64,000 bases of DNA from Chitinophaga ginsengisoli (GTDB lineage Bacteria; Bacteroidota; Bacteroidia; Chitinophagales; Chitinophagaceae), in contig NZ_PYGK01000017.1 in NCBI RefSeq assembly GCF_003014595.1, positions 124,001 to 188,000 on the forward strand. Reading direction: 5' to 3'. Position numbers and translations under genes: made by a program. The notes beneath the pieces were generated by a model that made no database searches, was not told where the DNA came from, and saw nothing but the letters and a program-made list of their open reading frames with translations. Positions within the stretch are counted from its first letter, which is position 1; each line of letters begins with the position of its first letter. This document shows, piece after piece, positions 35,937 to 45,421 of this stretch.

Positions 35937-36004
35937 AACATATGTGTTACATCTTTTGAGCGACCCGGGGGGCTGGAATGTCTTTGGGTTGTATATTTAC
36001 AAAT

Positions 36005-36409
36005 ATGAGCGGCATCACAGATATTTCTACCTTACTGAAACACATGACGCCTCAACTGCATGAGGGGGAATATGTTTTCTGCACAGTGGACAATCCTGGA
36101 CAGATAGATCTGCAGGAGGTCATTGGCACCTTCCGGGAAGAGGAAGGAATCACCCTGATACTGGCCAGGGAAACTGCAGATCGTTTGCAGCTGCCTTATA
36201 CCTACACTGCTGCCTGGATCACGCTCACCATACATTCATCACTGGAAGCGGTGGGGCTCACGGCAGCCTTCTCTACTGCTCTTGCCAAAGCAGGGATCAG
36301 TTGTAATGTAATAGCGGCCTGGTACCATGATCATATTTTTGTGGCCGCAGGAGATGCGGACAAGGCCATGCAGACGCTTAAATCACTCAGTATCAACACC
36401 TCTATTTAA
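36005..36409 (+). CDS. ACT-domain protein
   Basis: 134 residues from the ATG at 36005 (MSGITDISTLLKHMTPQLHE); an in-frame start at 35978 adds nine residues. Two ACT-like halves are seen: GEYVFCTVDNPGQIDLQEVI and WITLTIHSSLEAVGLTAAFS with LAKAGISCNVIAAWYHDHIF. This pattern (DUF2241/ACT_7) is found in small stand-alone proteins that probably bind amino acids or similar ligands. Cytoplasmic, function unknown. Confidence 0.85.
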   Translation: MSGITDISTLLKHMTPQLHEGEYVFCTVDNPGQIDLQEVIGTFREEEGITLILARETADRLQLPYTYTAAWITLTIHSSLEAVGLTAAFSTALAKAGISCNVIAAWYHDHIFVAAGDADKAMQTLKSLSINTSI

Positions 36410-36558
36410 TAGTCATCACCATTTGACCTACCGTTCAGGTCCCCGCCAAGACCGTTGCTATAAAATAGCCGCCTGGTAACAGCGGATAGGATACTAATTT
36501 GAATTTTTTCTTTATCTTTCGACGTTATACTTAATCAGCTATCCCTAACCGAACCTAC

Positions 36559-37134
36559 ATGAAAACTAAAATGCTATCACTGATAACAAGTGCTGTTATC
36601 ACTTTCTGTACGGGCTCCACGACTGTACTGGCGCAGAAAAAAGGGCTCAATCCGGGTACATTTAACATTGAAAAGAGTGGTTCCGTGGTCTCTTCGCAGG
36701 ACATCAGGGGCAATGCCACTATTGGTACCAGTAAAATGGCTATCATGAGCCTCGAATGTACATTACGCGATGGAAACAGGACATTATCCATCAAATTTGA
36801 TCTGAAGAAAATCGGCGAATTCAAGCCCGTTACTATTTCGTTGGATCAATCAGCCGGCAACGAAGAATCCGGCAACTTTGCACAGTTCCTGAACTATCCG
36901 AAGGATGAAGCAGCAGAAACTGAGGCGGATGCTGCTGGCAAGGATGTTTCCTGCAATGCGGAGAAAGGTACTTTCACGCTGACAGAGATCAGGTTTGATG
37001 ACGTAAAAGCCTTTATCTCTGGTCATTTTGAGTTCACAGGCAGAAATGATATCGAGTCAGGCGCTGAGAAGATAGTCACCCTGAAAGGTACTTTCAACGG
37101 TGTACAAATCGTTTGTATGGGCCCTCATCCATGA
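36559..37134 (+). CDS. Secreted protein of unknown function
   Basis: 191 residues with signal peptide (ITFCTGSTTVLAQ). The mature part is beta-rich (GNATIGTSKMAIMSLECTLR, FTLTEIRFDDVKAFISGHFE, IVTLKGTFNGVQIVC) and resembles a lipocalin-like or DUF-type beta sandwich common in Bacteroidota; no family named. Two Cys in the C-terminal half could pair. It ends 105 bp before the convergent gene, with a shared terminator. Confidence 0.7.
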   Translation: MKTKMLSLITSAVITFCTGSTTVLAQKKGLNPGTFNIEKSGSVVSSQDIRGNATIGTSKMAIMSLECTLRDGNRTLSIKFDLKKIGEFKPVTISLDQSAGNEESGNFAQFLNYPKDEAAETEADAAGKDVSCNAEKGTFTLTEIRFDDVKAFISGHFEFTGRNDIESGAEKIVTLKGTFNGVQIVCMGPHP

Positions 37135-37202
37135 GCCACCAGCAAATAGCTGCTACTGCTTTCACGTAAACAATGGTACTCTCTCCGGTAGAAAGAATTA
37201 AA

Positions 37203-37237
37203 AGAAAGGGATGTCTTGTAAGAAGGGATCCCTTTCT
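37203..37237. terminator. Bidirectional terminator between convergent genes
   Basis: Perfect 10-bp stem AGAAAGGGAT / ATCCCTTTCT with a 15-base loop, between genes ending at 37134 (plus) and 37239 (minus), followed by CTCTT. Confidence 0.65.
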
Positions 37238-37238
37238 C

Positions 37239-37640
37239 TTACAGTTCCTGTCCCGTCAGGCAATAAAACAGGTTCTGTAACTGGTGTACATGCACCACTG
37301 GCTGTCCATAGGGTATCAGTTGTCCTGGTGCCGCAGCCAGGAATTGAAAGGAATAGCCTTCGTCCCGCACATACACGCTGTCCTTACGATTGTACTTATA
37401 GGAAAAAACATTTTCGTCTTCTCCATGCGCCCTGTCTCCCCTCACGAATCCAAAGCTGTGCAGATATCCGGCATCCAGCGACAAAGGGTGTACATTGGCC
37501 AGTGACAGTTTACTTTTAGGTAGTGTTGAACTATAGATGAAGCCATCTAATATACCTTCCACCTCAAACACTGTTTCATTCATATACAGATCATAATACC
37601 ATACCAGGTTACCCGTACGCACGTCATTTGCTTCAATCAT
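37239..37640 (-). CDS. Small conserved Bacteroidota protein of unknown function
   Basis: 133 residues from the ATG at 37638-37640 (MIEANDVRTGNLVWYYDLYM). The pattern, a DVRxGNLV start, ANVHPLSLDAGYLHSFGFVR in the middle and a closing VHVHQLQNLFYCLTGQEL, belongs to a widespread Bacteroidota family found both in prophages and in chromosomes. No catalytic motif; function unknown. Just downstream of the three-enzyme gene on the same strand, separated from it by a terminator. Confidence 0.65.
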   Translation of the reverse strand: MIEANDVRTGNLVWYYDLYMNETVFEVEGILDGFIYSSTLPKSKLSLANVHPLSLDAGYLHSFGFVRGDRAHGEDENVFSYKYNRKDSVYVRDEGYSFQFLAAAPGQLIPYGQPVVHVHQLQNLFYCLTGQEL

Positions 37641-37716
37641 GATACAATAATTCTCCTGCAAGTATAACGGTATATTCGAATTATTTATGCTTTTCACTGC
37701 GGTTGCCGGCAATAAT

Positions 37717-37749
37717 AAAGGTTGTTCACCATTACAGCGAACAACCTTT
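37717..37749 (-). terminator. Terminator of the three-enzyme gene
   Basis: Perfect 11-bp stem AAAGGTTGTTC / GAACAACCTTT, 27 bp beyond the stop of the minus-strand gene at 37776; A-rich on the far side. Confidence 0.75.
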
Positions 37750-37775
37750 TCTTATATCTGAACGGATAGTTACTC

Positions 37776-40700
37776 TCAGGGCTGGGCTGACATTGCCGGC
37801 GCTTCTGCGAATGGTTTCAGATCAGCTTTCAGTGTCTCAATGACATTGACAAATTTGTCGGCCACCAGCTTGAACCCGGCATCTGTAGGATGGATCTCAT
37901 CGTACCAGCTGCCACGGTCTACGATCTCCCTTACATTGATGTAGTAAACCACTCCCGGGAATGCCGCCGCTACTTTTTCCAGTCGCTTGTTAAATTCATC
38001 TACCATAAAGCGGATCAGGGATTCCCTTACCGTCTGCTGATGAATATTCTTCCGGATCATGTATTTACCCAGCCAGCTGGTTCTGCGCGGGAATAAGTCT
38101 GTATCGACCGGGATGATATAGTCGTAACTGTGTACCAGCATACGCAGGTTCGGATACCTGTTATGCAGTTCTGTGAACATGTCGGTATACCACGTTTCCA
38201 GTTTGTCCAGTTTATCGAAGAAGGTCTTGTTCAGATACCGGGCCGGCGTCGTATCATCTTCTGCTGGTGTGTCACGCAATGAGTACTGGAACTGCTCTCC
38301 CAGTATATCATTACCGCCACCGCTCACCAGGAAGATCTGTGCTTCCTCATCTCTGATCGGATTCAGGTATTCTTTTTGCTTCATATAGTTCTCCAGCGTG
38401 TCTCCCGCTTCAGCAAAACTGCGGATCGCATAGAGTTTGTAGAGATGGTCTATGGTATCCAGCACGCGGATGGGATACTGGAACCAGGAGTCGCCTTCTG
38501 CTACAATTCTTAACCGGTCTGTCTCCCTTAAGCGTTTGTACAATCTCCTGCGCTGACGGCTCTCAATTGCATTGGCGGCCCATAATACAACGTCTCCCCA
38601 TAGACCTTTTTCGCCTTCCGGCACCTTGATCTCAGGTTTCAGTTTCAGGCGGGTAGGCTGGCCGTTTTCATCGGTTACCAGGTCATAATACAAGCCCGCA
38701 GCATAATAAGCTGTTTCGTCATATTCCATCAGATCCTGCAACATCTTACGGTCTATGTTGTTGAAGTCCGGATTATTGAAAACGAGGTATAAGGTCTGGG
38801 TGATCCATCCTTTGAATTCGGCAGGGACATCTTCTTCTTCCATTACCGCGCCTCTGGGTACCTCTCTATTACCCCTTACCAGTCCCTTTTCACGGTCGGC
38901 CAGTACATAAGGAGCCGGCAGACTACCAAGGGAAAGCGCCTTTACATTAAACTCGTCTGTGCTGACGATCAGCTTCAGCGTTTCCATACTTAATGGCCAG
39001 TTATATTCCCTTACAAAATCATCCTGGCGGATGATGATCCTGTCTTTCCCCTTTCTGGCCAAAATGAGCTCTTTGCCGGGTTCCAGCAACCAGGGATATT
39101 GTGGCAGGTATTCCAGGTAACTGCTGAACTGGATTCCCAGATAAACAGCCGCTACGTATACAGATTGCTGAGTGGTATTGGTGAGTTTTATCTCCATAGC
39201 ACCCTCCCACAGTCCCTGACCGGGCTCAAAATCGAAGGTGGCAGTACCCATATCAGTATTGATCTTCTTTTTGCTGCCATCAGGGAAGATCCTGGCCACA
39301 TCGATCTGTATCGGCTTTTCAGGGAAGCCTTCCGGAATAGTGCTGTTTTGCAGTTGCTTGATGAAGTGCCACTGAGAGATGTGTTTTAATGTTTCCACCA
39401 GCTCAACATCCCCTTTCTCTTTTGTCAGATCCAGCGGTCGTACTACGGGGCGATACGGATCATTGGCCCGGGTAATCACCGCTTCGCCTGACCTGATATG
39501 CAGGGTGTAGTCTGCACTACGGCCATTCTCTGTGGTGCCTGACTGGAATTCAAACTGGCCCCCTGTTTTATGTTCAATGGCATCCAACAGTTCAGCCATT
39601 TCTGCAGGATTACCATTGCTGTTGTTTAGCTCCAGTAATATCTTACCGCTCATCAGTCCTTCTGCAAATGCCTTATGTGCCTTCGCCTGATCAGGCGTAC
39701 CATCAATGGTGATACCGCTGTAGTCAATGAACACACTGTCTATACTGGCAGTCCATTTCTGACTGGCGTTAGCAGCATTTACGATAGTGAGCTTCGTATT
39801 TTTATCCACGCCATGGATAGCACCGATATTCAGCTGCCAGCCATTCTTACCATAAGTAGCTTCGGCAATGGTAATATTGTCTGTGATGCTGCGGTTCAGG
39901 AAGCCTGTGTATAACAGTCTATCGGTATCGCCTGACACATAGATACGCGGCGTCTGTTCAAAGCTGAAACGCAGGTACTGCCTGATCCTGCTGCTCAGGT
40001 CATTATAGGAAACATTACCGGTACAGGCATCCAGTGCACCCAGTAGTTTTTTGGTGAATACCCCTTCGCCATTTACTTCAACGGCAGACTGGTTACTTTC
40101 GCAGGCAGCCATTTGTATATGGATACCTTCCGGCAGGAATTCATCTGTCTTTTTATCCTTGACATCGCTTTCTTTGATCTCATTGCAGAACACAAATTCA
40201 TTCCATTCACGTTGCGGGAAAGCGCCTGAATAGCGTGTATTATCGTAGATCATGCGTTTGATCACCTTGTCTTTGCTGAAGGCAGCATTGATCAGCTGAC
40301 CGCGTGTATTATCGCCGGAATGGCAGCAGTCAAAGATCACTACGATATGCGCTTCCGTTTTGTTGTACAGTTTAGCGATCATATAACGCAGCTCCTTATC
40401 TGTCAGCAGGAACTCGGCAGCCTTACTGGTACCCCCATCATAACACACGATACATTCCAGCTTACCGTCTGTTTCGTCCCACGTCGGCGCAGCGTCTTCC
40501 TGGGTACCATGGCCTGAGAAATAGAACAGGACGGTATCTTCTTTCTTTGCCTGTCCCAGGTGTTCCTCAAATGCTTTCACCACATTGGCCCTTGTTACTT
40601 CGGAGTCTGTGATCTTTTTGATGTTACAATCAAATACGGTGCGGTTCTTCAGGTAGTCTTCCACCTGTTGCAGATCATGCAGACAGCCGCTCAGTTTGCG

Positions 40701-41729
40701 TACCTGGTCATATTCATTGATACCAGCCAGCAGGGCATATACTTTTCCGCTGGATGGCGTGATCTCTTTTGCAGTGCCTTCTTCAAAATCGAAAGGGTTA
40801 TAACCCTCATTGTCAGTTGCTTCAGGCGCCCCCTCTTCTGTACTGCTTTCACCAACAAACTGTGCGGCGATACCACCTTCAGTGGTCAGTCCGATAGATA
40901 ACTCCCTGGCTGCAAAGTTTAGTGAGCGGGCAGTACCTACAGGTGTAAACGCTGTAGCCGTTACCCCGCGGATCACTGTTTCCCAGTCAAAGGCAGGACC
41001 GATGTCCCATTTACCGGAAGGACGGTAGTTAATATGAGATACGATGCCTTTGAATGTCAGTACATCATCCGTAGTAAGATATCTTTTATCCTCGGACAGG
41101 AACTGGCGCGGGATGTTATACTTAGCGGTCAGATAACGGAGCAGGATGATGGTGCTTTCTATTTGTTCAGGCGTGTAGGAAGCGTAATAGGATTGTTCCC
41201 TGAAAGGTGTATCAATCTTCAGGTAGGCATCTGTATTACTTAATGAACAATACTCATCAATGGGGCCAGGTTTACCATTCTGCGGTGCACGGGAGTATAT
41301 GGTTTCCAGGTTCCCATCCCTCGGTACGAGATACGCATAGTTTGAGAGCTCGATGCCGATGGTTACCTTATCCTGCGCATTGTTTGTACCCTGATTCCCC
41401 AGGCCGGCACCGAGATGACCAGACCAATTGCCCGAAGGGAATAACTGGTAGATCGTACCGTCCCGGGCAATGACAAAAGGTACAGAAACATGCCTTCCCT
41501 GGGTGGTAAGACTTTGCATGTCGGACCTCAGGTTGCCGGCCGTAAAATGCAATACTATCCGCTCCTTTGTATGGGTATCAGGATAGAAATAATTGCTGCT
41601 GTCTGGTTTGTACAATTGTCCCGTAAGGATCAGTTGTTCGTTCGGAACCTGCAGGGAAAATGGCGTTAGGAATGGAGCCGCTTCACTCTTGAAACGAGCT
41701 TCGATCTGGGGTAAAGAGTCGTATCTCAT
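37776..41729 (-). CDS. Three-enzyme protein: amidase_2, caspase and SGNH hydrolase domains
   Basis: 1317 residues, no signal peptide. Residues about 50-250: N-acetylmuramoyl-L-alanine amidase-like domain (VLHFTAG with H61, GIELSN with E127, SHINYRPSGKWDIGPAFDW with H232 and D242), with zinc ligands apparently kept. Residues about 328-630: caspase (C14) domain opening KVYALLAGINEYDQV, catalytic His407 in YFSGHGTQED and Cys469 in FDCCHSGD, and AACESNQSAVE beyond. Residues 640-1070 are beta-rich without a known name. Residues about 1072-1300: SGNH/GDSL hydrolase with S1081 (GDSWFQY), N1140 (GGGNDILG), D1277 and H1280 (DEIHPTD). All three active sites look intact. The caspase might cleave and release the other domains; role in cell death, defence or envelope turnover is speculation. 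It stands alone, not in a recognisable operon. Confidence 0.85.
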   Translation of the reverse strand: MRYDSLPQIEARFKSEAAPFLTPFSLQVPNEQLILTGQLYKPDSSNYFYPDTHTKERIVLHFTAGNLRSDMQSLTTQGRHVSVPFVIARDGTIYQLFPSGNWSGHLGAGLGNQGTNNAQDKVTIGIELSNYAYLVPRDGNLETIYSRAPQNGKPGPIDEYCSLSNTDAYLKIDTPFREQSYYASYTPEQIESTIILLRYLTAKYNIPRQFLSEDKRYLTTDDVLTFKGIVSHINYRPSGKWDIGPAFDWETVIRGVTATAFTPVGTARSLNFAARELSIGLTTEGGIAAQFVGESSTEEGAPEATDNEGYNPFDFEEGTAKEITPSSGKVYALLAGINEYDQVRKLSGCLHDLQQVEDYLKNRTVFDCNIKKITDSEVTRANVVKAFEEHLGQAKKEDTVLFYFSGHGTQEDAAPTWDETDGKLECIVCYDGGTSKAAEFLLTDKELRYMIAKLYNKTEAHIVVIFDCCHSGDNTRGQLINAAFSKDKVIKRMIYDNTRYSGAFPQREWNEFVFCNEIKESDVKDKKTDEFLPEGIHIQMAACESNQSAVEVNGEGVFTKKLLGALDACTGNVSYNDLSSRIRQYLRFSFEQTPRIYVSGDTDRLLYTGFLNRSITDNITIAEATYGKNGWQLNIGAIHGVDKNTKLTIVNAANASQKWTASIDSVFIDYSGITIDGTPDQAKAHKAFAEGLMSGKILLELNNSNGNPAEMAELLDAIEHKTGGQFEFQSGTTENGRSADYTLHIRSGEAVITRANDPYRPVVRPLDLTKEKGDVELVETLKHISQWHFIKQLQNSTIPEGFPEKPIQIDVARIFPDGSKKKINTDMGTATFDFEPGQGLWEGAMEIKLTNTTQQSVYVAAVYLGIQFSSYLEYLPQYPWLLEPGKELILARKGKDRIIIRQDDFVREYNWPLSMETLKLIVSTDEFNVKALSLGSLPAPYVLADREKGLVRGNREVPRGAVMEEEDVPAEFKGWITQTLYLVFNNPDFNNIDRKMLQDLMEYDETAYYAAGLYYDLVTDENGQPTRLKLKPEIKVPEGEKGLWGDVVLWAANAIESRQRRRLYKRLRETDRLRIVAEGDSWFQYPIRVLDTIDHLYKLYAIRSFAEAGDTLENYMKQKEYLNPIRDEEAQIFLVSGGGNDILGEQFQYSLRDTPAEDDTTPARYLNKTFFDKLDKLETWYTDMFTELHNRYPNLRMLVHSYDYIIPVDTDLFPRRTSWLGKYMIRKNIHQQTVRESLIRFMVDEFNKRLEKVAAAFPGVVYYINVREIVDRGSWYDEIHPTDAGFKLVADKFVNVIETLKADLKPFAEAPAMSAQP

Positions 41730-42115
41730 GCCGGGGTAGAGTTTAAATATGGGGTATTGATAATAAATTACTGGTACTTAGATCAAGGCTATAATCTCTG
41801 TAAACGTGTGATGTTCTAATTTGATTTTTCAATTGATGACAAAGCGCGTTGTCGGTTTCAAATATATGAATTTAAGTTCATAATCAGCTATTTATCCTGT
41901 TTTTCCCGGGATAGAAGTTAAAGCCGGGCCTGTATATTTATTTACCCCCTTTTTTGCCATAAGTCTACAGTAACATACTATTTTGTTTCAATAATTAATT
42001 AATTCGGAGATATAATAGTTTAGTATATAACAATCTTGAGGAAATTGCTAAAAATAAGCAGGATTTTAGCGGATAAGTAAGGTTATTAACTTCTCTTTTT
42101 TAAAAAACCTTAGTC
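41730..42115. other. Upstream region of the three-enzyme gene
   Basis: AT-rich, 386 bp, between the divergent genes at 41729 and 42116. No ORF that resembles protein and no clear promoter match; nothing else seen. Confidence 0.4.
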
Positions 42116-42355
42116 ATGAAAAAGCATCTTGTAACACTCGGTTTTCTGCTCGTATCCGGTGTGTTTGTTTATTTCCAGAGTATGCCTGGCCCATCCTTTG
42201 CAGCCAAAGCTACTTCGAATGAAGCATACACAACTTATAACGATCATTTCAGACAGGACACCACACCCCGTTCTGATACCTCAAGACATAAGATGAAGAT
42301 GAAGAGCAAAATGAAAAAAGACAGTACCTGGCGAAAAGACAGCCTTCCCCAGTAA
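42116..42355 (+). CDS. Small secreted basic protein
   Basis: 79 residues. Hydrophobic N-terminus (MKKHLVTLGFLLVSGVFVYF) consistent with export, then a short mature part rich in Thr/Asp, and a highly basic tail HKMKMKSKMKKDSTWRKDS. No family recognised. It is divergent from the three-enzyme gene and followed by a terminator at 42369, so it is a separate unit. Role unknown. Confidence 0.6.
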   Translation: MKKHLVTLGFLLVSGVFVYFQSMPGPSFAAKATSNEAYTTYNDHFRQDTTPRSDTSRHKMKMKSKMKKDSTWRKDSLPQ

Positions 42356-42368
42356 GAGATGAAAAACG

Positions 42369-42397
42369 AAAGCCTTCTGCCCCTGCAGAGGGCTTTC
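42369..42397 (+). terminator. Terminator after the small secreted gene
   Basis: Stem AAAGCCTTCTGC / GCAGAGGGCTTT with a CCCT loop and one mismatch, 14 bp after the stop at 42355. It lies inside the N-terminal extension of the longer frame of the next gene, which supports the later start there. Confidence 0.7.
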
Positions 42398-42487
42398 CTG
42401 CTTTATCACTTATCTCTTGTGTTTCGTCACATTTGCCCCCTCCGCATCCTGTTCTTCCTTAGTATTGCGGTCAAATCAACTACCACT

Positions 42488-44020
42488 ATGAGACGCATAT
42501 TTTTCCTCTCAGCCGTCATGCTGAGCGGATTATTTTCAACAGCACAGAACAGGCTCGGGAAATTAAACATCTACTTCAACAATATCCGGCAGACGGAAAG
42601 CATGAACGGGAATATACTGCTGGCTGAGAACGGACGGACCATCTATCAAAGATCCTTCGGTTACGCAGACTTTCCATCTGCCAGTGAAAATGATATCAAC
42701 GTACGTTATAATCTTACCTCTATATCTAAAATCTTTACATCAACGGCTATTCTGCAATTAAGAGAAAAAGGAAAGGTACAACTGGAAGATACCTTTCAGC
42801 ATTATTTTCCTCAGTTCCCTTATCCTGATATTACGATCAGGCATTTGCTGACACATACTTCCGGCCTGCCTGATCTTGAATTGTATGAGCCGCTTGTAAA
42901 ACAGTTTCCGGATACGATCGTTACAAACGATATCATCATTCCGACATTGATAAAAGAAAACAAACCGCTCTATTTCAACCCCGGAGATAAATACAGCTAT
43001 TGCAATACGAATTACTGCCTGCTGGCGATGCTCGTAGAAAAGCTCAGTGGTCTGTCATTCAGTGACTATCTACAGCAATATATTTTTCAGCCAGCGAGGA
43101 TGTTGCTGACCTATTGTTCAAAGACCTCCTTCCAGCAATCACAACCGAGAATAGCCACACCTCATGTGATAGCAGCGTATTACGACACAGCATATTCACC
43201 TGTTTTCCAGGTGAAACGATACCGTTATACCAGCTATAATAATAGTGCGCCAACAGGTGCATCCAATATCATCACCACCACCAGCGATCTGCAACGGTTT
43301 GACCTTGCTTTCTTCGGGGGCAAATTATTAAGTCGCACTTCTATAGAAGAAGCGCTGACGCCAGTTCGGCTGAATAATGGCGACACTTACTGGGAGCATA
43401 TGGATACTATGCTGGGAGAAGGCAAAGGCAGTTATGGCCTGGGTTGGGAGATTTTCGAACAACCTGGATTCGGGAAGTCAGTAGGACATGGCGGTTTTAT
43501 GTTTGGCCTGGCTACTTTCTATTTCAGGAACATCGACAGGAAACAGACCATCATCGGGTTTGATAATGTTGCAGGACCCGCCTTCGGTAAAATTGTTACA
43601 TCTGCATTCTATATCCTGAATGATCAGCCGCCTATGCTGCTGCAAATAAAAACATCTCTTGTCAGATTGTTTGCCCATACAATGGTGCAATATGGTGTGG
43701 ATAATGCTATCAGTTGTCTTACCTCCTTGAAAAGCGATACCAGTAAATATTATTTCAGCGAGCGCGAAATGAATCAGCTGGGATATGAGTTTCTTTATTT
43801 CTCTTCATTCCCTGATCATCTTCAGTTTGCTATAGAAACCTTTAAGATCAATATGCTGCTTTTTCCTGATAGTTATAATACTTACGACAGTTATGCAGAA
43901 GCGCTGTCGAAGGCAGGCAAGAAACAGGAAGCCATCCTTATGTATGAGAAGTCCATTGCGTTAAACCCGGACAACCAGGGCGGCATAAACGCGCTGAAAC
44001 AGTTACTCAGCCAGCTGTAG
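42488..44020 (+). CDS. Exported serine hydrolase (beta-lactamase fold) with C-terminal TPR
   Basis: 510 residues from the ATG at 42488, which begins a signal peptide (FFLSAVMLSGLFSTAQN); the longer frame from 42359 contains the preceding terminator. Class C beta-lactamase/DD-peptidase motifs: SxxK as SISK (S78, K81), YxN in YSYCNTNY, HxG in VGHGGFMFG. Esterases, DD-peptidases and amino-peptidases share this fold, so the reaction is not fixed. The last 60 residues (YAEALSKAGKKQEAILMYEK) are a TPR repeat for protein contact. Periplasmic. Confidence 0.88.
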   Translation: MRRIFFLSAVMLSGLFSTAQNRLGKLNIYFNNIRQTESMNGNILLAENGRTIYQRSFGYADFPSASENDINVRYNLTSISKIFTSTAILQLREKGKVQLEDTFQHYFPQFPYPDITIRHLLTHTSGLPDLELYEPLVKQFPDTIVTNDIIIPTLIKENKPLYFNPGDKYSYCNTNYCLLAMLVEKLSGLSFSDYLQQYIFQPARMLLTYCSKTSFQQSQPRIATPHVIAAYYDTAYSPVFQVKRYRYTSYNNSAPTGASNIITTTSDLQRFDLAFFGGKLLSRTSIEEALTPVRLNNGDTYWEHMDTMLGEGKGSYGLGWEIFEQPGFGKSVGHGGFMFGLATFYFRNIDRKQTIIGFDNVAGPAFGKIVTSAFYILNDQPPMLLQIKTSLVRLFAHTMVQYGVDNAISCLTSLKSDTSKYYFSEREMNQLGYEFLYFSSFPDHLQFAIETFKINMLLFPDSYNTYDSYAEALSKAGKKQEAILMYEKSIALNPDNQGGINALKQLLSQL

Positions 44021-44043
44021 CACTCTATCCGTCCTGTTTTAAC

Positions 44044-44078
44044 AGAGGGTGTCTTCAATAGTAACGGAGACACCCTCT
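44044..44078. terminator. Bidirectional terminator
   Basis: Perfect 11-bp stem AGAGGGTGTCT / AGACACCCTCT between the convergent serine hydrolase gene (stop 44020) and AraC gene (stop 44122). Confidence 0.75.
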
Positions 44079-44121
44079 TCAATAAGTAGTATTACCATTT
44101 CATAATGCTTCTTTACGTTGT

Positions 44122-45042
44122 TTATATACACAGGTACTGCTGCATAGCGTCCTTCTTATAGTCTGTAAAACTTCTGCCGGAAAAGTTCTTAAAGAACTTA
44201 CTGAAGTGTGCGATATCATCAAAGCCGAGACTATAGGCAATCTCCTTCATACTTGAGCCGGAATAGGTAGCCTGTCTTTTGGCTTCCAATACTACACGCT
44301 GACGGATATGATGACTTGCCGGAAATCCGGATACTTTCTTCACCATCTCATTGAGATGATTAGGTGTAACCGCCAATTCATCAGCATAATCTGCCACCAG
44401 TTTGTAGACCATATATTTCTCTTCGACAATTGAAAAGAACCTGTTGACAAGGCTCCTGTTACCCTGCTTTGCGGGAGGTTGGGCGGCAGGCTTGTACTGA
44501 CGGGTAAGGTAGATCATAAAAATATTCAGTAAGCCCCTCAGTATTTCCGACCGCAGGAGGAAAAAGTTGTCGAACTCCTTCAGCATTTTCACCACCAGGT
44601 CTTCCATTTCTGTTCTCACATCTTCATTCAAGCAGATCACTGTTGTACCCGCCAGCTGATGAAAGGAGTTGGAATGAAAGATAAGCGATGCATTCTCCTT
44701 CGGCATGAGCAGGAATTCCTGGCTGAAGGTGATAACGTAACCTTTTATGTTCTTTTCAGGCTTAAACTGGTGGACCTGTCCCGGGGTAAGACAGTATACC
44801 TGGTTGGGGCCTGCTTCATATTGCTCATTATCTATCCAATAATGACCATTTCCTTCCGATACCCATATCAGCTCGAAACTGTTATGCTGATGAGGTACAT
44901 TACTCATAAGATGGCTGTTAGCGGCATCACTTTCCAGTTTATAGATCCCAAAAGGCAGATGCGTTTTTTCCATCTGCAAGAGGGGGTGTTCTGAGCGACG
45001 GTTTGGAGTGGTTTGCATATTACAGTAATGAGTTTGTGACAT
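44122..45042 (-). CDS. AraC-family transcriptional regulator (copy 1)
   Basis: 306 residues. N-terminal cupin sensor domain (NVPHQHNSFELIWVSEGNGH, LTPGQVHQFKP), about 30-150, and C-terminal AraC domain (about 205-300: YKLVADYADELAVTPNHLNE, MKEIAYSLGFDDIAHFSKFF). It is divergent from, and paralogous to, the AraC gene at 45422, with identical stretches such as LAVTPN.LNE and HHIRQR.VLEAKR. Cupin-type AraC proteins respond to small ligands; target genes unknown. Confidence 0.93.
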   Translation of the reverse strand: MSQTHYCNMQTTPNRRSEHPLLQMEKTHLPFGIYKLESDAANSHLMSNVPHQHNSFELIWVSEGNGHYWIDNEQYEAGPNQVYCLTPGQVHQFKPEKNIKGYVITFSQEFLLMPKENASLIFHSNSFHQLAGTTVICLNEDVRTEMEDLVVKMLKEFDNFFLLRSEILRGLLNIFMIYLTRQYKPAAQPPAKQGNRSLVNRFFSIVEEKYMVYKLVADYADELAVTPNHLNEMVKKVSGFPASHHIRQRVVLEAKRQATYSGSSMKEIAYSLGFDDIAHFSKFFKNFSGRSFTDYKKDAMQQYLCI

Positions 45043-45421
45043 AATGTGTGGTTAATGGTTCCGAATTAATGACAATGTGCTTAAGGGAAAACAAATCATA
45101 TACCACTCACTTAACCATATGACATACAGTCAATTGATTTTTTTTCATCATCTAACAATTAACTATATTTAGTGATTCCACTGTTTTTATTCGTTTTATT
45201 TGGCGAAAAACGATCCCCCTTCCTCCTGGGTGCCCTATCTATGGCCGTTCATCCGGACCAGTCACATTCCGGAACATCTAAGTCGAGATTTCGCGCAAAA
45301 GTCGTGATATAACGAAATATCGCGTTTGCCGCTTTCCCTTGAATCCAATAACAAATTGATTATCAACACACACCAGTCAGGCATATAATTGGAAACAACT
45401 TGAGCATAAACCCACTGTTAT
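45043..45421. other. Intergenic region between two divergent AraC genes
   Basis: Two related 12-bp direct repeats, CGAGATTTCGCG (45284-45295) and CGAAATATCGCG (45313-45324), lie about 100 bp before the second AraC start and could be half-sites for one of these regulators. No gene seen. Confidence 0.3.

Noticed and set aside
42359..42487. Longer start of the serine hydrolase
   Set aside because: It contains the terminator of the preceding gene, and the signal peptide begins at 42488.
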